Below are positions 37,970 to 51,662 of a stretch of DNA of 64,000 nucleotides, one piece after another; the first letter of the stretch is position 1; every line of letters starts with the position of its first letter. The notes under the pieces were generated by a model that did not search any database, was not told the origin of the DNA, and saw nothing but the letters and a program-made list of their open reading frames with translations. The stretch covers positions 609,501 to 673,500 of the forward strand of contig JAWQEG010000412.1 in NCBI GenBank assembly GCA_033782935.1. Direction: 5' to 3'. This stretch comes from Petrolisthes cinctipes (taxonomy: Eukaryota; Arthropoda; Malacostraca; Decapoda; Porcellanidae). The position numbers and the translations under genes are program-made.

Positions 37970-40900
37970 TGAGATATAAACGAGTATAGAAGATGCATAC
38001 ACATATCGACTTTTGGGCACCTAAAATATCGATTTTGAGCATGTTTTGAGCCTATATTTTGAAAACATTCTAGCACTGAGTAGGCATGTACAGATCGCTT
38101 CTGGGACCCCAAAATATCGAATTATCGGGTGTTTTGAGCCTGAATTTGAGATATAAACGAGTATAGAAGATGCATACACATATTGACTTTGGGCACCAAA
38201 AATATCGATTTTCAGCATATTTTGGGCCTGAATTTTGAAAATACTCTAACACGGAGTAGGCATGTACAGATCGCTTCAGGGACCCCAAAATATCGAATTT
38301 TCGAGTGTTTAGGGTCAGAATTTGAGATATAAACGGGTACAGAAGATGCATGCACATATCAACTTTTGGGCACCTAAAAGATCGATTTTCAGTATGTTTT
38401 TGACCTGTATTTTGAAAATACTCTAACGCGGAATAGGCTTGTACAGATCCCTTCTGGGACCCCTAAATATCGAATTTTCGGGTGTTTTGGGACTGAATTT
38501 GAGATATCGACTTTTTGGCACCTAAAATATCGATTTTTAGCATGTTTTTAGCCTATATTTTGAAAATATTCTAGCAATGAGTAGGCATGTACAGATTGCT
38601 TCTGAGACCCCAAAATATTGAATTTTCGGGTTTTTTGAGCCTGAATTTGAGATATAAACGGGTACCGAAGATATATGCACATATTGACTTTGTGCATCTA
38701 AAATATCGATTTTGAGCATGTTTTGGGCCTGTATTTTGAAAATACTCTAACACGGAGTAGGCATGTACAGATCGCTTCTGGGACCCCAAAATATCGAATT
38801 TTCGGGTGTTTTGAGCCTAAATTTGAGATATAAACGGGTACTGAAGATGCATGCACATATCGACTTTTGGGCACCTAAAACATCGATTTTGAGGATGTTT
38901 TTGGCCTGTATTTTTAAAAATACTCTAACACGGAGTAGGCATGTACAGATCGCTTTTGGGACCCCAAAATATCGAATTTTCGGGTGTTTTGGGCCTGAAT
39001 TTGAGATATCGCCTTTACGCACCTAAAATATCGATTTTTAGCATGTTTTAAGCCTATATTTTGAAAATATTCTAGCACTGAGTAGGCATGTACAGATCGC
39101 TTCTTGGACCCAAAAATATCGAATTTTCGGGTGTTTTGGGCCTGAATTTGAGATATCGCCTTTACGCTCGTAAAATATCGATTTTTAGCATGTTTTGAGC
39201 CTATATTTCGAAAATATTCTAGCACTGAGTAGGCATGTACAGATCGCTTCTGGGACCCCTAAATATCGAATTTTCGGGTGTTTTGAGCTTGAATTTGAGA
39301 TATAAACGAGTACAGAAGATGCATGCACATATCGAATTTTGGGCACCTAAAATATCGATTTTGAGCATGTTTTGAGCCTATATTTTGAAAACATTCTAGC
39401 ACTGACTAGGCATGTACAGATCGCTTCTGGGTCCCCAAAATATTGAATTTTCGGGTGTTTTGAGCCTGAATTTGAGATATAAACGGGTACAGAAGATACA
39501 TGCACATATTGACTTTTGGGCACCTAAAACATCGATTTTGAGCATGTTTTGGGCCTGTATTTTGAAAATACTCTAACACGGAGTAGGCATGTACAGATCG
39601 CTTCTGGGACCCCAAAATATCGAATTTTATGGTGTTTTGAGCCTGAATTTGAGATATAAACGGGTACTGAAGATGCATGCACATATCGACTTTTGGGCAC
39701 CTAAAACATCGATTTTGAGCATGTTTTGGGCCTGTATTTTGAAAATACTCTAACACGGAGTAGGCATGTACAGATCGCTACTGGGACCCCAAAATATCGA
39801 ATTTTCGGGTGTTTTGGGCCTGAATTTGGGATATCGCCTTTACGTACCTAAAATATCTATTTTTAGCATGTTTTGAGCCTATATTTTGAAAATACTCTAA
39901 CACTGAGTAGGCATGTACAGATCGCTTCTGGGACCCCAAAATATCGAATTTTCGGGTGTTTAGGGCCAGAATTTGAGATATAAACGAGTATAGAAGATGC
40001 ATACACATATCGACTTTTGGGCACCTAAAATATCGATTTTGAGCATGTTTTGAGCCTATATTTTGAAAACATTCTAGCACTGAGTAGGCATGTACAGATC
40101 GCTTCTGGGACCCCAAAATATCGAATTATCGGGTGTTTTGAGCCTGAATTTGAGATATAAACGAGTATAGAAGATGCATACACATATTGACTTTGGGCAC
40201 CAAAAATATCGATTTTCAGCATATTTTGGGCCTGAATTTTGAAAATACTCTAACACGGAGTAGGCATGTACAGATCGCTTCAGGGACCCCAAAATATCGA
40301 ATTTTCGAGTGTTTAGGGTCAGAATTTGAGATATAAACGGGTACAGAAGATGCATGCACATATCAACTTTTGGGCACCTAAAAGATCGATTTTCAGTATG
40401 TTTTTGACCTGTATTTTGAAAATACTCTAACGCGGAGTAGGCTTGTACAGATCCCTTCTGGGACCCCTAAATATCGAATTTTCGGGTGTTTTGGGACTGA
40501 ATTTGAGATATCGACTTTTTGGCACCTAAAATATCGATTTTTAGCATGTTTTTAGCCTATATTTTGAAAATATTCTAGCAATGAGTAGGCATGTACAGAT
40601 TGCTTCTGAGACCCCAAAATATTGAATTTTCGGGTTTTTTGAGCCTGAATTTGAGATATAAACGGGTACCGAAGATATATGCACATATTGACTTTGTGCA
40701 TCTAAAATATCGATTTTGAGCATGTTTTGGGCCTGTATTTTGAAAATACTCTAACACGGAGTAGGCATGTACAGATCGCTTCTGGGACCCCAAAATATCG
40801 AATTTTCGGGTGTTTTGAGCCTAAATTTGAGATATAAACGGGTACTGAAGATGCATGCACATATCGACTTTTGGGCACCTAAAACATCGATTTTGAGGAT

Positions 40901-43310
40901 GTTTTTGGCCTGTATTTTGAAAATACTCTAACACGGAGTAGGCATGTACAGATCGCTTTTGGGACCCCAAAATATCGAATTTTCGGGTGTTTTGGGCCTG
41001 AATTTGAGATATCGCCTTTACGCACCTAAAATATCGATTTTTAGCATGTTTTAAGCCTATATTTTGAAAATATTCTAGCACTGAGTAGGCATGTACAGAT
41101 CGCTTCTTGGACCCAAAAATATCGAATTTTCGGGTGTTTTGGGCCTGAATTTGAGATATCGCCTTTACGCTCGTAAAATATCGATTTTTAGCATGTTTTG
41201 AGCCTATATTTCGAAAATATTCTAGCACTGAGTAGGCATGTACAGATCGCTTCTGGGACCCCTAAATATCGAATTTTCGGGTGTTTTGAGATTGAATTTG
41301 AGATATAAACGAGTACAGAAGATGCATGCACATATCGACTTTTGGGCACCTAAAATATCGATTTTGAGCATGTTTTGAGCCTATATTTTGAAAACATTCT
41401 AGCACTGACTAGGCATGTACAGATCGCTTCTGGGTCCCCAAAATATTGAATTTTCGGGTGTTTTGAGCCTGAATTTGAGATATAAACGGGTACAGAAGAT
41501 ACATGCACATATTGACTTTTGGGCACCTAAAACATCGATTTTGAGCATGTTTTGGGCCTGTATTTTGAAAATACTCTAACACGGAGTAGGCATGTACAGA
41601 TCGCTTCTGGGACCCCAAAACATCGAATTTTATGGTGTTTTGAGCCTGAATTTGAGATATAAACGGGTACTGAAGATGCATGCACATATCGACTTTTGGG
41701 CACCTAAAACATCGATTTTGAGCATGTTTTGGGCCTGTATTTTGAAAATACTCTAACACGGAGTAGGCATGTACAGATCGCTACTGGGACCCCAAAATAT
41801 CGAATTTTCGGGTGTTTTGGGCCTGAATTTGGGATATCGCCTTTACGTACCTAAAATATCTATTTTTAGCATGTTTTGAGCCTATATTTTGAAAATACTC
41901 TAACACTGAGTAGGCATGTACAGATCGCTTCTGGGACCCCAAAATATCGAATTTTCGGGTGTTTTGAGCCTAAATTTGAGATATAAACGGGTACCGAAGA
42001 TATATGCACATATTGACTTTGTGCATCTAAAATATCGATTTTGAGCATGTTTTGGGCCTGTATTTTGAAAATACTCTAACACGGAGTAGGCATGTACAGA
42101 TCGCTTCTGGGACCCCAAAATATCGAATTTTCGGGTGTTTTGAGCCTAAATTTGAGATATAAACGGGTACTGAAGATGCATGCACATATCGACTTTTGGG
42201 CACCTAAAACATCGATTTTGAGGATGTTTTTGGCCTGTATTTTGAAAATACTCTAACACGGAGTAGGCATGTACAGATCGCTTTTGGGACCCCAAAATAT
42301 CGAATTTTCGGGTGTTTTGGGCCTGAATTTGAGATATCGCCTTTACGCACCTAAAATATCGATTTTTAGCATGTTTTAAGCCTATATTTTGAAAATATTC
42401 TAGCACTGAGTAGGCATGTACAGATCGCTTCTTGGACCCAAAAATATCGAATTTTCGGGTGTTTTGGGCCTGAATTTGAGATATCGCCTTTACGCTCGTA
42501 AAATATCGATTTTTAGCATGTTTTGAGCCTATATTTCGAAAATATTCTAGCACTGAGTAGGCATGTACAGATCGCTTCTGGGACCCCTAAATATCGAATT
42601 TTCGGGTGTTTTGAGCTTGAATTTGAGATATAAACGAGTACAGAAGATGCATGCACATATCGACTTTTGGGCACCTAAAATATCGATTTTGAGCATGTTT
42701 TGAGCCTATATTTTGAAAACATTCTAGCACTGACTAGGCATGTACAGATCGCTTCTGGGTCCCCAAAATATTGAATTTTCGGGTGTTTTGAGCCTGAATT
42801 TGAGATATAAACGGGTACAGAAGATACATGCACATATTGACTTTTGGGCACCTAAAACATCGATTTTGAGCATGTTTTGGGCCTGTATTTTGAAAATACT
42901 CTAACACGGAGTAGGCATGTACAGATCGCTTCTGGGACCCCAAAATATCGAATTTTATGGTGTTTTGAGCCTGAATTTGAGATATAAACGGGTACTGAAG
43001 ATGCATGCACATATCGACTTTTGGGCACCTAAAACATCGATTTTGAGCATGTTTTGGGCCTGTATTTTGAAAATACTCTAACACGGAGTAGGCATGTACA
43101 GATCGCTACTGGGACCCCAAAATATCGAATTTTCGGGTGTTTTGGGCCTGAATTTGGGATATCGCCTTTACGTACCTAAAATATCTATTTTTAGCATGTT
43201 TTGAGCCTATATTTTGAAAATACTCTAACACTGAGTAGGCATGTACAGATCGCTTCTGGGACCCCAAAATATCGAATTTTCGGGTGTTTAGGGCCAGAAT
43301 TTGAGATATA
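37970..43310. repeat. 2004-bp higher-order repeat: two full copies and one 1325-bp copy
   Basis: The rare variant TTTTCGAGTGTTTAGGGTCAG has CGAGTG at 38302 and 40306, 2004 bp apart. Other linked variants repeat at 2003-2004 bp: CTCTAACGCGG, TTTATGGTGTTTTGAG, ATCGCTACTGGGACC, ATTTGGGATATCGCC and CACTGACTAGGC. A 1-bp difference in the T/A run near 38910 explains 2004 versus 2003. A third copy, from about 41950, repeats the last 1325 bp but lacks 679 bp (three long plus one short monomer); for example GGTACCGAAGATATATGC near 40665 recurs near 41990. The copies differ only at scattered single bases. Confidence 0.87.
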
Positions 43311-43904
43311 AACGGGTACAGAAGATGCATGCACATATCGACTTTTTGGCACCTAAAAGATCGATTTTCAGTATGTTTTTGACCTGTATTTTAAAAATAC
43401 TCTAACACGGAGTAGGCATGTACAGATTGCTTCTGGGACCCTAAAATATTGAATTTTCGGGTGTTTTGAGCCTGAATTTGAGATATAAACGGGTACAGAA
43501 GATACATGCACATATTGACTTTGGGCATCTAAAATATCGATTTTCAGCATGTTTTGGGCAGGTATTTTGAAAATACTCTAACACGGAGTAGGCATGTACA
43601 GATCGTTTCTGGGACCCCAAAATATCGAATTTTCGGGTGTTTTGAACCTGAATTTGAGATATAAGCGAGTACTGAAGATGCATGCACATATCGACTTTTG
43701 GGCACCTAAAAGATCGATTTTGAGCATGTTTTTGGCCTGTATTTTGAAAATACTCTAACACGTAGTAGGCATGTACAGATCCCTTCTGGAACCCCTAAAT
43801 ATCGAATTTTCGGGTGTTTTGGGACTGAATTTGAGATATCGACTTTTTGGCACATAAAATATCGATTTTTAGCATGTTTGTACCCTATATTTTGATTAAA
43901 TTCT
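43311..43904. repeat. Satellite spacer between higher-order blocks
   Basis: Ordinary long and short monomers join the 2004-bp and 1324-bp families. The stretch ends with the rare TTTTGATTAAATTCTAGC variant near 43890, preceded by ATGTTTGTACCCTATA. This combination recurs near 52255 and 53435, so the spacer is shared with the 1178-bp family further right. Confidence 0.7.
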
Positions 43905-46900
43905 AGCACTGAGTAGGCATGTACAGATTGCTTCTGGGACCCCAAAATATTGAATTTTCGGGTGTTTTGAGCCTGAATTTGAGATATAAACGGGTACAGA
44001 AGATGCATGCACATATTGACTTTGGGCATCTAAAATATCGATTTTGAGCATGTTTTGGGCCTGTATTTTGAAAATACTCTAACACGGTGTAGGCATGTAC
44101 AGATCGCTTCTGGGACCCCAAAATATCGAATTTTCGGGTGTTTTGGGCCTGAATTTGGGAGGTCGCCTTTACGCACCTAAAATATCTATTTTTAGCATGT
44201 TTTGAGCCTATATTTTGAAAATATTCTAGCACTGAGTAGGCATGTACAGATCGCTTTTGGGACCCCTAAATATCGAATTTTCGGGTGTTTTGAGCCTGAA
44301 TTTGAGATATAAACGGGTACAGAAGATACATGCACATATTGACTTTGGGCATCTAAAATATCGATTTTCAGCATGTTTTGGGCATGTATTTTAAAAATAC
44401 TCTAACACGGAGTAGGCATGCACAGATCGCTTCTGGGACCCCAAAATATCGAATTTTCGGGTGTTTTGGCCTGAATTTGAGATATAAACAGGTACTGAAG
44501 ATGCATGCACATATCGACTTTTGGGCACCTAAAACATCGATTTTGAGCATGTTTTGGGCCTGTATTTTGTAAATACTCTAACACGGAGTAGGCATGTACA
44601 GATCGAATCTGGGACCCCATAATATCGAATTTTCGGGTGTTTTTGGGCCTGAATTTGAGAGATCGGCTATACGCACCTAAAATATCGATTTTTAGCATGT
44701 TTTGAGCCCATATTTTGAAAATAGTCTAGCACTGAGTAGGCATGTACAGATCGCTTCTGGGACCCCAAAATATCGAATTTTCGGGTGTTTTGAGCCTGAA
44801 TTTGAGATATAAACGAGTATAGAAGATGCATACACATATTGACTTTGGGCACCAAAAATATCGATTTTCAGCATGTTTTGGGGCTGAATTTTGAAAATAC
44901 TCTAACACGAAGTAGGCATGTACAGATCGCTTCTGGGACCCCAAAATATAGTATTTTCGGGTGTTTAGGGCCAGAATTTGAGATATAAACGGGAACAGAA
45001 GATTCATGCACATATCGACTTTTGGGCACCTAGAACATCGATTTTCAGTATGTTTTTGGCCTGTATTTTGAAAATACTCTGACACGGAGTAGGCATGTAC
45101 AGATCGCTTCTGGGACCCCTAAATATCGAATTTTCGGATGTTTTGGGACTGAATTTGAGATATCGACTTTTTGGCACCTAAAATATCGATTTTTAGCATG
45201 TTTTTAGCCTATATTTTGAAAATATTCTAGCACTGAGTAGGCATGTACAGATTGCTTCTGGGACCCCAAAATATTGAATTTTCGGGTGTTTTGAGCCTGA
45301 ATTTGAGATATAAACGAGTACAGAAGATACATGCACATATTGACTTTGGGCATCTAAAATATCGATTTTGAGCATGTTTTGGGCCTGTATTTTGAAAATA
45401 CTCTAACACGGTGTAGGCATGTACAGATCGCTTCTGGGACCCCAAAATATCGAATTTTCGGGTGTTTTGGGCCTGAATTTGGGAGGTCGCCTTTACGCAC
45501 CTAAAATATCTATTTTTAGCATGTTTTGAGCCTATATTTTGAAAATATTCTAGCACTGAGTAGGCATGTACAGATCGCTTTTGGGACCCCTAAATATCGA
45601 ATTTTCGGGTGTTTTGAGCCTGAATTTGAGATATAAACGGGTACAGAAGATACATGCACATATTGACTTTGGGCATCTAAAATATCGATTTTCAGCATGT
45701 TTTGGGCATGTATTTTAAAAATACTCTAACACGGAGTAGGCATGCACAGATCGCTTCTGGGACCCCAAAATATCGAATTTTCGGGTGTTTTGGCCTGAAT
45801 TTGAGATATAAACGGGTACTGAAGATGCATGCACATATCGACTTTTGGGCACCTAAAACATCGATTTTGAGCATGTTTTGGGCCTGTATTTTGTAAATAC
45901 TCTAACACGGAGTAGGCATGTACAGATCGAATCTGGGACCCGATAATATCGAATTTTCGGGTGTTTTTGGGCCTGAATTTGAGAGATCGGCTATACGCAC
46001 CTAAAATATCGATTTTTAGCATGTTTTGAGCCCATATTTTGAAAATAGTCTAGCACTGAGTAGGCATGTACAGATCGCTTCTGGGACCCCAAAATATCGA
46101 ATTTTCAGGTGTTTTGAGCCTGAATTTGAGATATAAACGAGTATAGAAGATGCATACACATATTGACTTTGGGCACCAAAAATATCGATTTTCAGCATGT
46201 TTTGGGGCTGAATTTTGAAAATACTCTAACACGAAGTAGGCATGTACAGATCGCTTCTGGGACCCCAAAATATCGTATTTTCGGGTGTTTAGGGCCAGAA
46301 TTTGAGATATAAACGGGAACAGAAGATTCATGCACATATCGACTTTTGGGCACCTAGAACATCGATTTTCAGTATGTTTTTGGCCTGTATTTTGAAAATA
46401 CTCTAACACGGAGTAGGCATGTACAGATCGCTTCTGGGACCCCTAAATATCGAATTTTCGGATGTTTTGGGACTGAATTTGAGATATCGACTTTTTGGCA
46501 CCTAAAATATCGATTTTTAGCATGTTTTTAGCCTATATTTTGAAAATATTCTAGCACTGAGTAGGCATGTACAGATTGCTTCTGGGACCCCAAAATATTG
46601 AATTTTCGGGTGTTTTGAGCCTGAATTTGAGATATAAACGGGTACAGAAGATACATGCACATATTGACTTTGGGCATCTAAAATATCGATTTTGAGCATG
46701 TTTTGGGCCTGTATTTTGAAAATACTCTAACACGGTGTAGGCATGTACAGATCGCTTCTGGGACCCCAAAATATCGAATTTTCGGGTGTTTTGGGCCTGA
46801 ATTTGGGAGGTCGCCTTTACGCACCTAAAATATCTATTTTTAGCATGTTTTGAGCCTATATTTTGAAAATATTCTAGCACTGAGTAGGCATGTACAGATC

Positions 46901-47552
46901 GCTTTTGGGACCCCTAAATATCGAATTTTCGGGTGTTTTGAGCCTGAATTTGAGATATAAACGGGTACAGAAGATACATGCACATATTGACTTTGGGCAT
47001 CTAAAATATCGATTTTCAGCATGTTTTGGGCATGTATTTTAAAAATACTCTAACACGGAGTAGGCATGTACAGATCGCTTCTGGGACCCCAAAATATCGA
47101 ATTTTCGGGTGTTTTGAGCATGAATTTGAGATATAAACGAGTATAGAAGATGCATACACATATTGACTTTGGGCACCAAAAATATCGATTTTCAGCATGT
47201 TTTGGGGCTGAATTTTGAAAATACTCTAACACGAAGTAGGCATGTACAGATCGCTTCTGGGACCCCAAAATATCGTATTTTCGGGTGTTTAGGGCCAGAA
47301 TTTGAGATATAAACGGGTACAGAAGATTCATGCACATATCGACTTTTGGGCACCTAGAACATCGATTTTCAGTATGTTTTTGGCCTGTATTTTGAAAATA
47401 CTCTAACACGGAGTAGGCATGTACAGATCGCTTCTGGGACCCCTAAATATCGAATTTTCAGATGTTTTGGTACTGAATTTGAGATATCGACTTTTTGGCA
47501 CCTAAAATATCGATTTTTAGCATGTTTTTAGCCTATATTTTGAAAATATTCT
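43905..47552. repeat. 1324-bp higher-order repeat: two full copies and one 1000-bp copy
   Basis: The marker TTTGGGAGGTCGCCTTTACG, an altered short monomer, has GGGAGG at 44157, 45481 and 46805, exactly 1324 bp apart. ACACGGTGTAGGC, GCATGCACAGATCGC, GAGAGATCGGCTATACGCACC, ACACGAAGTAGG and CACCTAGAACATCG accompany it. The third unit is 1000 bp: about 324 bp (one long plus one short monomer) are missing near 47060. In that unit GGCATGTACAGATCGC runs straight into the monomer with GAGCATGAATTTGAG and CGAGTATAGAAG, so its own GAGAGATCGG monomer is lost. 1324 equals the 1178-bp unit plus one short monomer. Confidence 0.87.
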
Positions 47553-50500
47553 AGCACTGAGTAGGCATGTACAGATTGCTTCTGGGACCCCAAAATATTG
47601 AATTTTCGGGTGTTTTGAGCCTGAATTTGAGATATAAACGGGTACCGAAGATGCATGCACATATCGACTTTTGGGCACCTAAAATATCGATTTTGAGCAT
47701 GTTTTGAGCCTATATTTTGAAAACATTCTAGCACTGAGTAGGCATGTACAGATCGCTTCTGGGAGGCCAAAATATCGAATTATCGGGTGTTTTGGGCCTG
47801 AATTTGAGATATAAACGGGTACAGAAGATTCATGCACATATCGACTTTTGGGCACCTAAAACATCGATTTTGAGCATGTTTTGGGCCTGTATTTTGTAAA
47901 TACTCTAACACGGAGTAGGCATGTACATATCGAATCTGGGACCCCATAATATCGAATTTTCGGGTGTTTTTGGGCCTGAATTTGAGAGATCGGCTATACG
48001 CACCTAAAATATCGATTATTAGCATGTTTTGAGCCCATATTTTGAAAATAGTCTAGCACTGAGTAGGCATGTACAGATCGCTTCAGGGACCCCAAAATAT
48101 CGAATTTTCGGGTGTTTAGGGTCAGAATTTGAGATATAAACGGGTACAGAAGATGCATGCACATATCGACTTTTGGGCACCTAAAAGATCGATTTTCAGT
48201 ATGTTTTTGACCTGTATTTTGAAAATACTCTAACACGGAGTAGGCATGTACAGATCCCTTCTGGGACCCCTAAATATCGAATTTTCGGGTGTTTTGGGAC
48301 TGAATTTGAGATATCGACTTTTTGGCACCTAAAATATCGATTTCTAGCATGTTTTTAGCCTATATTTTGAAAATATTCTAGCAATGAGTAGGCATGTACA
48401 GATTGCTTCTGGGACCCCAAAATATTGAATTTTCGGGTTTTTTGAGCCTGAATTTGAGATATAAACGGGTACCGAAGATATATGCACATATTGACTTTGT
48501 GCATCTAAAATATCGATTTTGAGCATGTTTTGGGCCTGTATTTTGAAAATACTCTAACACGGAGTAGGCATGTACAGATCGCTTCTGGGACCCCAAAATA
48601 TCGAATTTTCGGGTGTTTTGAGCCTGAATTTGAGATATAAACGGGTACTGAAGATGCATGCACATATCGACTTTTGGGCACCTAAAACATCGATTTTGAG
48701 CATGTTTTGGGCCTTTTTTTGAAAATACTCTAACACGGAGTAGGCATGTACAGATCGCTTTTGGGACCCCAAAATATCGAATTTTCGGGTGTTTTGGGCC
48801 TGAATTTGAGATATCGCCTTTACGCACCTAAAATATCGATTTTTAGCATGTTTTAAGCCTATATTTTGAAAATATTCTAGCACTGAGTAGGCATGTACAG
48901 ATCGCTTCTTGGACCCAAAAATATCGAATTTTCGGGTGTTTTGGGCCTGAATTTGAGATATCGCCTTTACGCTCGTAAAATATCGATTTTTAGCATGTTT
49001 TGAGCCTATATTTTGAAAATATTCTAGCACTGAGTAGGCATGTACAGATCGCTTCTGGGACCCCAAAATATCGAATTTTCGGATGTTTTGGGCCTGAATT
49101 TGAGATATTGCATTTACGCACCTAAAATATCGATTTTTATCATGTTTTGAGCCTATATTTTGAAAATATTCTAGCACTGAGTAGGCATGTACAGATCGCT
49201 TCTGGGACCCCAAAATATCGAATTTTCTGGTGTTTTTGGCCTGAATTTGAGATATCGCCTCTACGCTCGTAAAATATCGATTTTTAGCATGTTTTGAGCC
49301 TATATTTTGAAAATATTCTAGCACTGAGTAGGCATGTACAGATCGCTTCTGGGACCCCTAAATATCGAATTTTCGGGTGTTTTGAGCTTGAATTTGAGAT
49401 ATAAACGAGTACAGAAGATGCATGCACATATCGACTTTTGGGCACCTAAAATATCGATTTTGAGCATGTTTTGAGCCTATATTTTGAAAACATTCTAGCA
49501 CTGACTAGGCATGTACAGATCGCTTCTGGGTCCCCAAAATATTGAATTTTCGGGTGTTTTGAGCCTGAATTTGAGATATAAACGGGTACAGAAGATATAT
49601 GCACATATTGACTTTGTGCATCTAAAATATCGATTTTCAGCATGTTTAGGGCCTGTATTTTCAAAATACTCTAACACGGAGTAGGCATGTACAGATCGCT
49701 TCTGGGACCCCAAAATATCGAATTTTCGGATGTTTTGGGCCTGAATTTGAGATATTGCATTTACGCACCTAAAATATCGATTTTTATCATGTTTTGAGCC
49801 TATATTTTGAAAATATTCTAGCACTGAGTAGGCATGTACAGATCGCTTCTGGGACCCCAAAATATCGAATTTTCGGGTGTTTTTGGCCTGAATTTGAGAT
49901 ATCGCCTCTACGCTCGTAAAATATCGATTTTTAGCATGTTTTGAGCCTATATTTTGAAAATATTCTAGCACTGAGTAGGCATGTACAGATCGCTTCTGGG
50001 ACCCCTAAATATCGAATTTTCGGGTGTTTTGAGCTTGAATTTGAGATATAAACGAGTACAGAAGATGCATGCACATATCGACTTTTGGGCACCTAAAATA
50101 TCGATTTTGAGCATGTTTTGAGCCTATATTTTGAAAACATTCTAGCACTGCGTAGGCATGTACAGATCGCTTCTGGGACCCCAAAATATCGAATTTTCGG
50201 GTATTTTGAGTCTGAATTTGAGATATAAACGAGTATAGAAGATGCATACACATATTGACTTTGGGCACCAAAAATATCGATTTTCAGCATGTTTTGGGCC
50301 TGAATTTTGAAAATACTCTAACACGGAGTAGGCATGTACAGATCGCTTCTGGGACCCCTAAATATCGAATTTTCGGTTGTTTTGGGCCTTAATTTGAGAT
50401 ATCGCCTTTACGCACCTAAAATATCGATTTTCAGTATGTTTTTGGCCTGTATTTTGAAAATACTCTAACACGGAGTAGGCATGTACAGATCGCTTCTGGG

Positions 50501-51662
50501 TCCCCAAAATATTGAATTTTCGGGTGTTTTGAGCCTGAATTTGAGATATAAACGGGTACAGAAGATATATGCACATATTGACTTTGTGCATCTAAAATAT
50601 CGATTTTCAGCATGTTTAGGGCCTGTATTTTGAAAATACTCTAACACGGAGTAGGCATGTACAGATCGCTTCTGGGACCCCAAAATATCGAATTTTCGGG
50701 TGTTTTGAGCCTGAATTTGAGATATAAACGGGTACTGAAGATGCATGCACTTTTGGGCACCTTAAACATCGATTTTGAGCATGTTTTGGGCCTGTATTTT
50801 GAAAATACTCTAACACGGAGTAGGCATGTACAGATCGCTTCTGGGACCCCAAAATATCGAATTTTCGGATGTTTTGGGCCTGAATTTGAGATATTGCTTT
50901 TACGCACCTAAAATATCGATTTTTATCATGTTTTGAGCCTATATTTTGAAAATATTCTAGCACTGAGTAGGCATGTACAGATCGCTTCTGGGACCCCAAA
51001 ATATCGAATTTTCGGGTGTTTTTGGCCTGAATTTGAGATATCGCCTCTACGCTCGTAAAATATCGATTTTTAGCATGTTTTGAGCCTATATTTTGAAATT
51101 ATTCTAGCACTGAGTAGGCATGTACAGATCGCTTCTGGGACCCCTAAATATCGAATTTTCGGGTGTTTTGAGCTTGAATTTGAGATATAAACGAGTACAG
51201 AAGATGCATGCACATATCGACTTTTGGGCACCTAAAATATCGATTTTGAGCATGTTTTGAGCCTATATTTTGAAAACATTCTAGCACTGCGTAGGCATGT
51301 ACAGATTGCTTCTGGGACCCCAAAATATCGAATTTTCGGGTGTTTTGAGCCTGAATTTGAGATATAAACGAGTATAGAAGATGCATACACATATTGACTT
51401 TGGGCACCAAAAATATCGATTTTCAGCATGTTTTGGGCCTGAATTTTGAAAATACTCTAACACGGAGTAGGCATGTACAGATCGCTTCTGGGACCCCTAA
51501 ATATCGAATTTTCGGGTGTTTTGGGCCTTAATTTGAGATATCGCCTTTACGCACCTAAAATATCGATTTTCAGTATGTTTTTGGCCTGTATTTTGAAAAT
51601 ACTCTAACACGGAGTAGGCATGTACAGATCGCTTCTGGGACCCCAAAATATCGAATTTTCGG
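47553..51662. repeat. Mosaic satellite with 1139-bp spaced copies
   Basis: Part of this stretch repeats at 1139 bp (for example the GAGCTTGAATTTG and CACTGCGTAGG monomers near 50030-50150 and 51170-51290). Short monomers with CGCTCGTAAAATATCG or CGCCTCTACGCTCG are frequent (near 48970, 49260, 49905 and 51045). At about 50748 one long monomer has lost 8 bp: GATGCATGCAC is followed directly by TTTTGGGCACC. Sequence at 47820-49050 is copied again at 54877-56107. No gene is present. Confidence 0.72.
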
